Notes: generated by a model not told the origin, from the sequence alone. A DNA stretch of 64,000 nucleotides from a bacterium (GCA_016125225.1 WGME01000013.1:1-64000); one strand, 5' to 3'; counted from the first letter of the stretch, positions 8,276 to 17,905 are shown. Numbers and translations are program-made.

Positions 8276-9475
8276 ATGGAAACCACCAATGGTGCACTCA
8301 ACCGCAAATTGAAAATGGGCCTCGTTGGTGGAGGCCAGGGGTCGTTTATTGGACGGGTTCACGTGACAGCGGCCGTGCTCGATAACCGGGCGGCGATGGT
8401 GGCGGGGGCGTTTTCCTCCGACCCGGCCCGTTCCAAAGCCTCGGCACCGTCTTATGATGTCTGTCTCGACCGGGCGTACGCTTCCTACACGGAGATGTTC
8501 GAGAAGGAATCGGTTTTACCCGACGGTCAACGCGTCGACTTCGTCTCGATCACTACGCCCAACCACGTCCATTTTCCCGCGGCGAAAGCGGCCCTGGAAC
8601 GTGGCTTCAATGTAGTGTGCGACAAGCCGCTGACGTTCAATTTGGCGGAAGCGGAAGACCTGCTGAAGGTTGTTGAACAATCGGGGGCTGTGTTCGCGGT
8701 TTCACACAACTACACGGGTTACCCGCTGGTCCGTCAGGCCCGTGAGATGATTCTCGGCGGCGAACTCGGCGAGATTCAGGCCATCCGGTCGAACTACATT
8801 CAAGGCTGGCTGCGGACGCGGTTGGAATCTTCCGATCAGAAGCAGGCCGCCTGGCGAACCGATCCTACGAAGTCCGGCGCGGCTGGCTGCTTTGGCGACA
8901 TCGGCACCCATGCCTATAACCTCGGCCGCTATATGACCGGGTTGTTGCCACTCGAGGTCTCATGCCACCTGAAAGTTTTCGAACCGGGCCGGGCGTTGGA
9001 TGACTACGGCCATGCCGTTGTGCGTTACGAAAACGGTGCCTTGGGTTCGGTGACTGCCAGCCAGATTTCGCATGGCCGCGAGAACGACCTGTTCATCGAA
9101 GTCGACGGTACCAAAGGGGCGTTGTCTTGGCGGCAGGAAGAACCGAACGTGTTGATGGTCCGGTGCAATGGCAAACCCCATCAGCTTTACACGCGTGATC
9201 CGAATGCCCCGTTCATGAACAGCATGGGCAAGGCGGCGTGCCGTTTGCCGAGCGGGCATCCGGAGGCGTTTTTTGAGGCGTTTGCCAATGTCTACCGCTT
9301 TGCCTATGACGACATGATCAAGCGGGCCTTGAACCAGTCGTTTGAACGCCGCGATACGGTGTACCCGAACATTTATGATGGCGTGGAAGGGATGTACTTC
9401 ATTCAGCAATGCGTCGCCAGCAGCAAGCTGAATGGGCAATGGCTGGCCCTCAAGCATCCGGCGGCACGGCGTTAA
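8276..9475 (+). CDS. Gfo/Idh/MocA-family oxidoreductase
   Basis: The protein has 399 aa from the ATG at 8276. An N-terminal Rossmann domain starts 'MGLVGGGQGSFIGRVH'. 'VSITTPNHVHFPAAKAAL' and 'VVCDKPLTFN' hold the conserved Lys-Pro pair of the family (here CDKPL rather than EKP). The C-terminal domain carries 'SGAAGCFGDIGTHAYNL', with the His usually assigned to catalysis. Family members are NAD(P)-dependent sugar or inositol dehydrogenases. It is divergent from the DUF1080 gene with about 246 bp between the starts. The substrate is not determinable. Confidence 0.92.
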   Translation: METTNGALNRKLKMGLVGGGQGSFIGRVHVTAAVLDNRAAMVAGAFSSDPARSKASAPSYDVCLDRAYASYTEMFEKESVLPDGQRVDFVSITTPNHVHFPAAKAALERGFNVVCDKPLTFNLAEAEDLLKVVEQSGAVFAVSHNYTGYPLVRQAREMILGGELGEIQAIRSNYIQGWLRTRLESSDQKQAAWRTDPTKSGAAGCFGDIGTHAYNLGRYMTGLLPLEVSCHLKVFEPGRALDDYGHAVVRYENGALGSVTASQISHGRENDLFIEVDGTKGALSWRQEEPNVLMVRCNGKPHQLYTRDPNAPFMNSMGKAACRLPSGHPEAFFEAFANVYRFAYDDMIKRALNQSFERRDTVYPNIYDGVEGMYFIQQCVASSKLNGQWLALKHPAARR

Positions 9476-9709
9476 CCGCAGTGGCAAGCGACGGGTGTGT
9501 CACAATCGTTACAGGCGTTGCCCGGTGTCTTCATGACATCGGGCAACTGTCATTTTCGGCAAGGGGGATGTAGATCGCGTGGTTCTCAAGATCCCTGCGA
9601 ACGTGCGGTTCTTGAGGCGGCTGATGACGGAACGCTCAGTCAACCGATGCACTGAAAAGACGTCGAGTTTTTCTGTCAGGGCCGCGTGTTCTTTGTGAGT
9701 CTCTCTGCG

Positions 9710-11257
9710 ATGCTTTCGCCTCACATCACTGATCGCACCTGGTTGAACACGCTCTGTACCCGATTGAGTCACAGCCTGGGCTGGGAAGTCAGCTTTCACG
9801 ATGCCCGTGACGATGACGGCTCAGCGGTCCCCCGCAGTCATGTCGTCTGGCAGCATCCGGTCCATGCGGGTGATGTCCTCGCGGGACATCTGCAATTGCA
9901 GTCAGCGACCGAAGTATCGGCCACCGCGGCGCCGCAGATCGTTGAGACCGCTACTTTGTTCGCAGAAGTTCTGGGCCGACTCGTCTCGCTGGAAACGTTA
10001 TTGCAGGAACGCGAACGGCACGCACAATCGTTTGATGAACTCGGGCAATGGGATCAGACGCCATCGACTTTGCCGGAACTGGTGCAGCGCTGCTTGAATG
10101 CCGCGATGCAGATGTGCCAGGCTTGGGGCGCAGCTTTCTTTCTGGTCGATCTCTCGCAGGATGCGCTGCAATTACGCATGGCTGAGATGTTGACGGCTGG
10201 CACAATCCCGCAGCACCGCCGCATGCGGCTTTCTTCTCCTGATGGCCACGCGATGGCTCAGGGGTTGACCGTATTATTGGCCGAGGAACTGGAAAGCCGC
10301 GATTGGTTGCCGACGGGATGCCACACGGCCGCTGTCATTCCGGTCAATACATCGGCGGGTTGTCTTGGCACGCTCTGGATCTATGAACGCCGACAGCGTC
10401 GGTGGTCCAAACCGGAACTGCAGAATCTGAAGCTGGTGGCCGGGCAGTTGGCCGCCGGGTTGGAACGCGTTGTTCTGTTACGAGAACGCGATGCCCGCAA
10501 GAAGGAATTGACCTACGCATCCAACCATCATCGTGTGTCGGCTGTGGGACCGACGCTCGCCGATTCCGGATTGGAAGTCGCTGTCAGATCACGCAGCCCA
10601 GATCCATTAGGGGGCGATCTCTGCGAAGTCTGGCCCATTGATGACCGCTACACACTGCTGGCCATAGGCGATGCGGCGGGGCACAGTGTTCCAGCGGCCA
10701 TGACCATGTCCGTTGTTCGAGGATCGCTGCGCACGCTACTGGGAGCCTCGGCTGATGAGGTCGTGGCTGTGGAACGGTTGGCGAATCAAATCAATCGGGC
10801 GCTTCACTCCGTCACCCAGGGTGAGCAGTTCATGACCATGATTTGCGCCGTGTACGATGCGGTCTCGCAGCGACTGACGTTTGCCAATTGCGGCCATCCC
10901 GCTTTCTGGCTGATTCGCGGGACCCAGATTCAGGAAATCAAATCGCACGGTTTGATGCTCGGAGTCCTGCCCGACGCCACGCACGACCGGTTTCAAACCG
11001 CCTTGCAACCAGGCGATCAACTGGTGTTCTTCACAGATGGCATTCTGGAAGCCATGTCTCCCCAGCGGGAGATGTTTGGCCATGCCGGTGTGATGCGCGC
11101 GTTGACTTTGCGTCGGTTTTCTTCCCCGGAGGAAACGGCAGAGGCAGTCTGGGCGGAACTTGATCGCCACGTGGGAGGGCAGTCTCCCCGCGATGACCAG
11201 ACCTTGCTGGTGGCCGGAGTCAAATCACGACACCCGCGGTTTACCGCCGCGTCTTAG
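9710..11257 (+). CDS. GAF-SpoIIE (PPM/PP2C-type) serine phosphatase
   Basis: The protein has 515 aa from the ATG at 9710; an in-frame start at 9686 adds eight residues. Residues of about 1-100 have no assigned fold. About 110-255 looks like a GAF domain ('CLNAAMQMCQAWGAAFFLVDL', 'LGTLWIYERRQRRWS'). About 280-510 is the SpoIIE phosphatase, with metal-binding motifs 'PLGGDLCE', 'AIGDAAGHSVPAAM', 'LVFFTDGILEA' and 'DDQTLLV'. In this family such enzymes dephosphorylate anti-sigma-factor antagonists or Ser/Thr-kinase targets. No anti-sigma partner is adjacent, but a Ser/Thr kinase, a cyclase and a receiver follow within 6 kb. It overlaps the convergent gene at 11254. Confidence 0.93.
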   Translation: MLSPHITDRTWLNTLCTRLSHSLGWEVSFHDARDDDGSAVPRSHVVWQHPVHAGDVLAGHLQLQSATEVSATAAPQIVETATLFAEVLGRLVSLETLLQERERHAQSFDELGQWDQTPSTLPELVQRCLNAAMQMCQAWGAAFFLVDLSQDALQLRMAEMLTAGTIPQHRRMRLSSPDGHAMAQGLTVLLAEELESRDWLPTGCHTAAVIPVNTSAGCLGTLWIYERRQRRWSKPELQNLKLVAGQLAAGLERVVLLRERDARKKELTYASNHHRVSAVGPTLADSGLEVAVRSRSPDPLGGDLCEVWPIDDRYTLLAIGDAAGHSVPAAMTMSVVRGSLRTLLGASADEVVAVERLANQINRALHSVTQGEQFMTMICAVYDAVSQRLTFANCGHPAFWLIRGTQIQEIKSHGLMLGVLPDATHDRFQTALQPGDQLVFFTDGILEAMSPQREMFGHAGVMRALTLRRFSSPEETAEAVWAELDRHVGGQSPRDDQTLLVAGVKSRHPRFTAAS

Positions 11258-11547
11258 TTCTTGCTGAAGCGGAGACGGCGCATCGCTTCGCGCCCCAGCG
11301 GATCGCGCAGGAACTTGCGATAGCATTGCGGACAGAGATCGAACCGCATATGCCGCGTCGAGCCATCATCGAGTTCATCCGATGACGGACCCTGTTCGAG
11401 TTCTTCCGCAATCGCCTGTAGATGATCCAGATCGAGATCGGCGGATTGGAGTTCATCCGGATCGAAGGCTGGATAGCTTTCCAACTGCAGAACATATCGA
11501 CGGTCGTTCAAAGAACAACCGCAAAGATCGCACGAGAAGTGCAGCAT
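11254..11547 (-). CDS. small protein with two Cys pairs (zinc-ribbon-like)
   Basis: The protein has 97 aa from the ATG at 11547. Near the N-terminus is 'FSCDLCGC' and near the C-terminus 'FDLCPQCYRKFLRDPLG', giving two CxxC knuckles that could bind one zinc. Between them is an acidic segment ('DPDELQSADLDLDHLQ'). I recall similar small proteins in other planctomycete genomes but no function. It is convergent with the SpoIIE phosphatase gene (4-bp overlap), and its upstream region also precedes nothing else, so it is probably monocistronic. Confidence 0.75.
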   Translation of the reverse strand: MLHFSCDLCGCSLNDRRYVLQLESYPAFDPDELQSADLDLDHLQAIAEELEQGPSSDELDDGSTRHMRFDLCPQCYRKFLRDPLGREAMRRLRFSKN

Positions 11548-11823
11548 GACTAACCGCCGTTGCTGTGACTGGCACGTGAATCCCTGTGACCACATTGAAT
11601 TCTATTGTAAGCAGTTCACGTCAGCAACGAAAAGTTCTCTTGAGCGAAAAAATCGCTGATCGACAAGCATTCTGATTTCCGTAGTTCAGAAGGGAAACCG
11701 TGTCGAGTGGCTGGCATTCCGTTGGTGTGATCGTTAAGGAGACGACACCATTATGGACGGTGCCCGGCATGTGCCCATTTTCATGCGTTGCATACGTCGA
11801 CTGGCGTTGGGCATACGCGTGCA

Positions 11824-12387
11824 TTATTCCCAGCTATCCACCATCTCTTGCAATTGGGTCGCGCTATCAGCGGTCTGGATTTGAACAGACTCGGCGGGGG
11901 CCAGCGAATCGGGACTGATCCCCTCTCCGTTAGTGTTGGTCGAGGCCAGTTCACCTTGAGAGAAGTAGCGGGGGACCGGCGTCTCTCGCACGACTTGCAC
12001 CTTTTTCAGCAGCCCTTCACGGGTCATAGCCGACTTCACAATGTAGTCGCTCGCACCAGCCTGGATGGCAGCCATGACGGTATGCCGCGAAGAGTCAGCG
12101 GTCAGAACCAGGGCACGCACATTTCTGAGAATGGGGTGTGAGCGAAACGCCTGTAAAGTTTTGATGCCATCCCAAACGGGCATCTGGATATCGACAATTG
12201 CCACATCGGGCGGATGTTCGCAGGCTTTCTGATAACCTTCTTCACCATCCTTGGCAACAGCGACCAGATGATCGCGACGAAGAAAGGCTACCAGAAGATT
12301 CCGCAGTTGCGGATCATCATCAATGACCAGCACCCGCGGACGGTGCAGGCTTTCCTGGTTCGCAGAATTGTGATTGGATAAGGACAT
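11824..12387 (-). CDS. stand-alone response regulator receiver protein
   Basis: The protein has 187 aa. A complete receiver domain spans about residues 17-130: the acidic cluster D23-D25 ('VIDDDPQLRN'), phospho-acceptor D66 ('VAIVDIQMPVWDG'), T96 ('ALVLTADSS') and K117 ('SDYIVKSAM'). The last ~57 residues ('STNTNGEGISPDSLAPAES') look disordered and carry no DNA-binding or enzymatic domain, so output is probably by protein-protein contact. No histidine kinase is adjacent. The nearby cyclase, Ser/Thr kinase and SpoIIE phosphatase are candidate partners by position only. Confidence 0.93.
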   Translation of the reverse strand: MSLSNHNSANQESLHRPRVLVIDDDPQLRNLLVAFLRRDHLVAVAKDGEEGYQKACEHPPDVAIVDIQMPVWDGIKTLQAFRSHPILRNVRALVLTADSSRHTVMAAIQAGASDYIVKSAMTREGLLKKVQVVRETPVPRYFSQGELASTNTNGEGISPDSLAPAESVQIQTADSATQLQEMVDSWE

Positions 12388-12933
12388 AGAAGTTTCAAGC
12401 GCTTCGACGTTGGTGGCTATACGGGTGGTTCGCTATTAACGCTACGAAGTCTCCAGCGAAGATGCAGCGACCGATCGGCAATGCTGCATCAGTTGATCAT
12501 CATTCTGGCTTTGATGGAAAATAAGTCCCTCCGGGAAGTGGGGCTGATTCTGTCTACATGGCACATTCATAGGTGCTTGGAACGGCGTCTGTCTCGCAGG
12601 GCGGGCTGCTGGGAATTTCATCGAAGGCTGAGTTCAACAAACTCAGCAGTTCATTCAGGTGGTTGGAGTTATCGATCTGTTCCCGGGGCGGATTTCCCCG
12701 AGGACCGTCGCGGTTTTCCGTGTTTCCCGGATGAAATTTCAGCAGCGTTGTCACGATCCGCACTCGGCAATGGGTGTTTTACTGAATTGGAGACGTGCTT
12801 GTCCCTACCATCTCAAAACTAGTTCTCCCGTGGAAGTGGGCTGGGATGGTCTGAAGGGAAAGTCGCAATTCGTCATCATTTGACCAGTGGAAGCCGCTAG
12901 ATTGTGGATATCTGCTACCACCGGATTATTCAC
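12388..12933. other. 546-bp gap; no confident gene
   Basis: This lies between the receiver gene and the end of the cyclase gene, both minus strand. The best candidate is a minus-strand frame at 12554-12763 (69 codons, GTG start, an in-frame stop five codons upstream of the start) with third positions leaning to G/C. It has no clear RBS or recognisable family. A plus-strand frame at 12481-12822 looks non-coding (Arg/Ser/Trp-rich shadow composition). I see no repeat or terminator of note. Confidence 0.4.
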
Positions 12934-14700
12934 TCATTTTGCGGGAAAACGCAGGATGCCGTTCCAGTTTGCCGGAGCAGAGCGGTTGGATTGCATAATT
13001 TGAGCGAGCAGAAAATCCTGCACACGATCGGTCGCGGGCATTGTGTGAAACTCGCGATAGGCTTCTTCCCAGCGACCCTGTTGAAATGCCTCAACTCCGG
13101 CTTCAAAGGCCTGTAGATGCTCGTCGGTCAACTCGGGGAGTTCATACAAACTGGGAACCAGTTCGCTCACAAAAACGGGGGTTTCCAGGCCGTATGGTAA
13201 AACCTTGGCCAGTCGCCGCGACCGACCTTCGGCATGCGGCAAACGGTCACGGACAACTTGTGCAACGGCTTCATCCATGAGGATCGGTGCCCGCATCAGT
13301 TTGGTGAGCCCTTCCAGTCGCTGAGCCAGATTCACCACCGGGCCGAAGACCGTCACCTTCACCTGTTCTGATGTGCCGATCTTGCCCGCCACTGCCCGAC
13401 CATGAGCCAAGCCGATTCCCATGGTGAAATCCGCCAGCGGATGATCTTTCTGAGCGGCGGCTTTCTGAAAGGCGGCTCGAATTCCCAAGGCGGCCCGGCA
13501 GGCATCGAGAATGGAGTTCTCACTCGGAAAGGGCCAACCCCAGAACCCCAATGCCGCGTCTCCCTGAAAGTCGCCGGTGACCCCGCCAAATCGGAGGATC
13601 TGTTGCGTCATAACCCCCAGGGCACCACTGACCCGTTCGAGCAATCCAATCAGGTTGTCGGCCTCATGTTCGACGCGCTGACTGAAGCCCCTTAGATCGC
13701 AGAACAAAATGGTGACATCGCATTCACAAGGCTCCAACAAGGTTGTGTCGAGTTCGTCACCCAAGGCCGAGAGAATGGGGGGAGCGAAGAACTGCCGCAG
13801 TCCGGCTTTTTGTCGTTCGAGCCGCCGGGCTTTGAGCACGGCGGAAATGATTTCCGCGACAAGCTCGGTGAACTTGACGTCTGATTCCAGTTCTGCACTT
13901 TCGGTGAGTGTGGCCCCGGTGACATAGGCCGCACTCATCTGGCCAGCGATGTAAAGTCCCGAGGGTTCATCGGCGAGGCAAGGTACGGGGGTGCAATAGG
14001 CCCAGTCGAACTCTTGGCCTAATGTCGGTTCGGCATCACCGGGGTCAGACACACCCCAGACATGCAGAACGCTGTTCTGCTGTGACTTCAAAGCCGATGT
14101 CACCAGCCGTCGACTGGCCTGCATTTCACCGGCTGTTTGCAGTCGACGTTCCCAGTGCCGTGTGACCACCGTGCCATCGGGGAGGCAACTGACGATTGAT
14201 ACCGCCTCGGCATGAGCGATGCCACTGAGCAAAAGATGAGCCAGCCGCTCGTAGAGTTCCACATCGCTTCGAGCCCCGGCGATCACTTCCGGCAGGTGCG
14301 TCAGCACGGCCATCCGTTGTTCCGGGTCTTGATAATGAATGCGGCGTAACTGCTGCGGACTGAATGACCGAACTTCCAGGGGAGGCTCGGCGTGTTCTTC
14401 CGTGCCTCGCACCAGTTGAAAAGTGGTCGTTCCCAGCACAAAGCAGCCGGCGACTTCAATGCGACAGGCATCGACCGGATGCCCGTCGTAGTAGATGGGG
14501 TGTCGCGACTCTGGCAATCGGCGGACTTCCAGCCCCTGATCTTTGAATGTCAGGCTGACATGCTGTCCCGAGATACGGGGGTCCCAGGGAATGACATGCG
14601 TTGCAGCCGGATGACGACCAATGGTTAGCGTGGGGCCTTCCGTCAATGGCCAACGCAATGTCTCATCGGGATGTCCTCCCCACGCCAACAGCTCATGCAC
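12934..14700 (-). CDS. FHA-GAF-class III adenylate/guanylate cyclase
   Basis: The protein has 588 aa with a GTG start at 14700. An FHA domain lies at about residues 20-98, with the phosphothreonine-binding signature 'LTIGRHPAATHVI...RISGQHVSL'. A GAF-like region follows at about 130-290. The class III cyclase domain is at about 325-500: metal-binding Asp in 'ILFCDLRGFSQR' and 'FQGDAALGFWGW', then 'GIGLAHGRAVAGKIG' and 'FGPVVNLAQRLEG'. The C-terminal ~90 residues resemble a TPR-like tail ('AFEAGVEAFQQGRWEEAYREF'). The start lies 8 bp inside the upstream kinase gene, so the FHA domain may read phosphothreonines placed by that kinase (inference). Confidence 0.93.
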   Translation of the reverse strand: MHELLAWGGHPDETLRWPLTEGPTLTIGRHPAATHVIPWDPRISGQHVSLTFKDQGLEVRRLPESRHPIYYDGHPVDACRIEVAGCFVLGTTTFQLVRGTEEHAEPPLEVRSFSPQQLRRIHYQDPEQRMAVLTHLPEVIAGARSDVELYERLAHLLLSGIAHAEAVSIVSCLPDGTVVTRHWERRLQTAGEMQASRRLVTSALKSQQNSVLHVWGVSDPGDAEPTLGQEFDWAYCTPVPCLADEPSGLYIAGQMSAAYVTGATLTESAELESDVKFTELVAEIISAVLKARRLERQKAGLRQFFAPPILSALGDELDTTLLEPCECDVTILFCDLRGFSQRVEHEADNLIGLLERVSGALGVMTQQILRFGGVTGDFQGDAALGFWGWPFPSENSILDACRAALGIRAAFQKAAAQKDHPLADFTMGIGLAHGRAVAGKIGTSEQVKVTVFGPVVNLAQRLEGLTKLMRAPILMDEAVAQVVRDRLPHAEGRSRRLAKVLPYGLETPVFVSELVPSLYELPELTDEHLQAFEAGVEAFQQGRWEEAYREFHTMPATDRVQDFLLAQIMQSNRSAPANWNGILRFPAK

Positions 14701-16873
14701 TTTCCGAGATCCTTCCCGGTGTCGTCGCAGGAGTGGACGACGAATCTTGCCAACGCCGTTGCCACGACTTCAGCCATTGCGGTCGACGATCACTCATCAA
14801 AGACATGATCAACCACCACATGCAGCCGATCAGTCCGGTCATTACCAGCATACCAATCACGCCGGAGGTCACCAGCCGATCGCGGAGTGTTTCCACCGGG
14901 GCGACCACGGGACCGCGCCGTTCCTGCACAATCGCGACCCAACCGGTGTCGCCAATGAGTGCCATCGCCGCAATCCAGTCGCCGCCATATTCTTCTGGGG
15001 CCAGACGGCTCACGGGGTCGTGATAATGGTCCAGCCGCAGGGCCGCCTCATCATTCATGGTGGGATTGGCATTGGTCACCCAATCGGCGAGCCGGGCCGA
15101 CAACGAGGCCTCCACCCGTAAATCTTCCTCGAGATCGGTCAGTGGTTCCAGATGATCGGCCGTTAACCAGGGATGAGCCAGCAAGATGCCGCTGCGGGCA
15201 TCGACCAGGGCAAGGTAACGCGGCGCGCGGTCATCATGATCGGTGGCCAATCCCTTTTGATAATCCGCCAGCAACGAACTCAAATTCAAGGATCGGGCCA
15301 GCACACCTTGAACGGGGGCCGTTGAGACTTCGTCCTCTCCCGGCGGCCAGACCGGAACCGACAACGCGATTTTCCATTGCTGACTGGTACGGCTGGAGTA
15401 GGGCGTGGAAACATGGGGGCTAGTGATCGGCGCGAGATTCATGCAATCATCGGTGGCATCGTCATCACTGGCGGGAATGCGGCCTCCCTGTCCATGAAAA
15501 TAGTCACGACAGGGAAAGGCTTCATCGATGGTTTCACTCAATGGAGATCGCCACCGTTGATACCCCTCGGCATCCTGCAGAAACCAGCTCGCGTCCAGCG
15601 AGCGCTGCAATTCTGCCCGTCGCAATTCGACCTGATGTTTGCGGCGATCGAGCAGGGCAAACAGTTCCTGGCGTTCAGATCGGGGCTGGCTCGCCTGCGA
15701 CTGCACGAGTTGGCGGACCGTATCATCCTCGGCAATCGCCAGCAGTTCATTCAGACGGTCATCGAGTTCCCGCTGTAGACTGCCCGCCAGCAACTTGGCG
15801 GACAACGCATCGCTTTCCTGTGCGCGGGAAATGAGATTCGCGCGGCTGGTGGTGACGGTGTCGCGCAGGGCATCGAGGGCAAAAGGCATGATCGACAGCA
15901 CCAGCAAGACGGGCAACACGATGCCGGCGAGAATCAAAGGCCGCCGGGCTCGTTGCCGTTCCCGTTGTTGCAATCGATCGACCACGGCTTGCGGATTCGG
16001 CAGCCGTCGTGCGGGATCAACGGCCAGACAGCGGTCGACCAGTTCTGCGAGTGCCGTATCCACCCCGGAGATTTGCCGATGCTGTTGCGGCCGTGGCGCT
16101 GTTTTAATGATGTGCCGGTAGATCTCGAGCCGTTCCGCCAGACTTCGTGCTTCCCGCAGCCGTTGTTCCTGAATGTCGCTGCGATGAGGAGGATGGCCGA
16201 CCAGCAGGTGAAACAACAATGCTCCAAGCGCATAAACATCCCAGCGGGCATCGGGGACGGCATGCAGGTCGGCCTGTTCCGGGGCCATGTAGAACAGCGT
16301 GCCAAGTGAATGGCTCCGTTCATCGGCCAGTCGCGATTGGCCAAAATCGCACAGCCGGGGTTCATCGTCCTGATCGAGGAGGATGTTCGCCGGTTTAATG
16401 TCGCAATGCAGAATCCCGCTGCCATGCGCGTGCACCAGTGCCTGGGCAATGCGAGTGGTCATCCGGACCGCTTCCGCAATCGACACCGGTCCGGCGTCCA
16501 ACCGCTGGGCCAGCGAACCGTTCTCCAAGTATTCCATCACATAGTACGGCGGGTCGTGCTCCCAACCTACGGAAATCAAACCGACGATATTCCGAGAGGT
16601 ATACAGGACCGCGAGTTTTTCTACTTCACGACCCAACAATGCCCAGTCGACACCGCGGCGTTGCGAGTAGAACTTGATGGCCACCTGCTTGCCGGTGTTG
16701 TGCTCGCGGGCCAGCCACACCGAGCCGAACTTGCCAGCACCGATTCGCTTGAGAACTTCATAGCCGGGCACCGTTGACGGCGGCACATCTTGCGCAGCAC
16801 TCAACCGCACGGCCTGTTCGTGGGCCGCGGTGTCATAGTCCTGCGTCTCGGGAATCGGCGTGCTGTCGGGCAT
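14693..16873 (-). CDS. receptor Ser/Thr kinase: N-terminal kinase, C-terminal extracellular Cache-type sensor
   Basis: The protein has 726 aa. The kinase domain (about 38-300) has the P-loop 'IGAGKFGSVWLA', Lys in 'VAIKFY', the catalytic loop 'ILHCDIKPANILL', 'LCDFGQSRL' and 'GTLFYMAPEQADL'. The residue before the catalytic Asp is Cys, not Arg, which makes it a non-RD kinase. Membrane segment 1 is at about 313-335 ('LILAGIVLPVLLVLSIMPF') and segment 2 at about 680-700 ('GVIGMLVMTGLIGCMWWLIM'). The ~345 residues between would be periplasmic and contain 'FPCRDYFHGQGG', which I associate with Cache-like sensors of planctomycete kinases. It overlaps and probably co-transcribes the FHA-cyclase. 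Confidence 0.93.
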   Translation of the reverse strand: MPDSTPIPETQDYDTAAHEQAVRLSAAQDVPPSTVPGYEVLKRIGAGKFGSVWLAREHNTGKQVAIKFYSQRRGVDWALLGREVEKLAVLYTSRNIVGLISVGWEHDPPYYVMEYLENGSLAQRLDAGPVSIAEAVRMTTRIAQALVHAHGSGILHCDIKPANILLDQDDEPRLCDFGQSRLADERSHSLGTLFYMAPEQADLHAVPDARWDVYALGALLFHLLVGHPPHRSDIQEQRLREARSLAERLEIYRHIIKTAPRPQQHRQISGVDTALAELVDRCLAVDPARRLPNPQAVVDRLQQRERQRARRPLILAGIVLPVLLVLSIMPFALDALRDTVTTSRANLISRAQESDALSAKLLAGSLQRELDDRLNELLAIAEDDTVRQLVQSQASQPRSERQELFALLDRRKHQVELRRAELQRSLDASWFLQDAEGYQRWRSPLSETIDEAFPCRDYFHGQGGRIPASDDDATDDCMNLAPITSPHVSTPYSSRTSQQWKIALSVPVWPPGEDEVSTAPVQGVLARSLNLSSLLADYQKGLATDHDDRAPRYLALVDARSGILLAHPWLTADHLEPLTDLEEDLRVEASLSARLADWVTNANPTMNDEAALRLDHYHDPVSRLAPEEYGGDWIAAMALIGDTGWVAIVQERRGPVVAPVETLRDRLVTSGVIGMLVMTGLIGCMWWLIMSLMSDRRPQWLKSWQRRWQDSSSTPATTPGRISESA

Positions 16874-16954
16874 CAGGGGTTGAGCATTGAAGAATCCAGC
16901 GGTCGCAGTTCAGGACGTATTCTATCACTAAGTCTCAGATTACGGATGATTGGT

Positions 16955-17905
16955 TCAGGACTTCGTCGTTGTCCATGCGATTAGCTCAACGACTTGTTCA
17001 CGTGTTGGCATGGATGGTTGTGCCCCGGAGGTCAGCGTGGCCAGGGCACCGGCGGCACAGGCCCAGCGGCAGGCGTCGGTGAGCGATTGCCCCAAGGCCC
17101 ACTCCACCGACATTGCCGCAGTGAAGGCATCCCCCGCGGCCGTGGTATCGACGGGTGACACGGGGCAGGGAGGAATGTGTTGAGACAAACCCTCACGGCT
17201 TGCCAGCCATGCTCCGAGTTCTCCCAGTTTGATCACGACGTGCTGCGGACCTCGTTCAAGCAGTTGCTGTGCCGCCGCCTGCGCTTCCATCAACGAGTTC
17301 ACGGGGCGGCCCAGTAGCTGCTCGGCTTCCGTTTGATTCGGGCTGAGGAGATCGACCTGCCAACACGCGGCTGGCAGCGGTTCAGTGGGACTCGGAGCGG
17401 CATCCAGCACCACGCGCACCCCATGCTGCCGGGCCACCGCGATGGCTGCCGCCACGGTTGAAGGCGGGACTTCCAGTTGCATCAGGAGCACTTCGCCGGC
17501 TGCAATCTGCGGTTCCCAAAGTGAAACGTCGTTTGGGGTCACCGAGCCGTTGGCACCGGGGATCACCGTGATAGAATTCTGGCCGTCGTCGGCCACACCA
17601 ATCCATGCTAGCCCGCTGGCTGTGTCCGGTGTGACGAGAACCTGTTGGGTGTTGACCCCGGCGGCTTGCAATCCGTGTCGCAGGGTGGCTGCAAAAGGGT
17701 CGTCACCCAGTCGACCCAACATCTGAACATGGGCACCGAGTCGAGCCGCCGCCACAGCCTGGTTCGCCCCTTTGCCGCCGGGGACATACGACAGTGATCG
17801 GCCGGTGAGTGTTTCACCCGGTCGCGGGATGCGGGGGACATGGGCCACCAAGTCCATATTGATGGACCCCAGCACCACCACCTTGGCTACGGGAAACGCA
17901 GTCAT
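16955..17905 (-). CDS. rbsK: ribokinase
   Basis: This 316-aa PfkB-family sugar kinase has the ribokinase opening 'VVVLGSINMDLVAHVPRIPRPGETLTG', the signature 'YVPGGKGANQAVAAARLGA' (PfkB signature 1) and the C-terminal 'PVDTTAAGDAFTAAMSVEW' with the catalytic Asp (signature 2). 'LLSPNQTEAEQLLGR' is also typical of ribokinases, which phosphorylate D-ribose at O5. The length is normal. GAGGGTGG precedes the ATG. No ribose transporter, RbsD or regulator gene is adjacent, so another pentose or nucleoside-derived ribose is possible. Confidence 0.92.
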   Translation of the reverse strand: MTAFPVAKVVVLGSINMDLVAHVPRIPRPGETLTGRSLSYVPGGKGANQAVAAARLGAHVQMLGRLGDDPFAATLRHGLQAAGVNTQQVLVTPDTASGLAWIGVADDGQNSITVIPGANGSVTPNDVSLWEPQIAAGEVLLMQLEVPPSTVAAAIAVARQHGVRVVLDAAPSPTEPLPAACWQVDLLSPNQTEAEQLLGRPVNSLMEAQAAAQQLLERGPQHVVIKLGELGAWLASREGLSQHIPPCPVSPVDTTAAGDAFTAAMSVEWALGQSLTDACRWACAAGALATLTSGAQPSMPTREQVVELIAWTTTKS

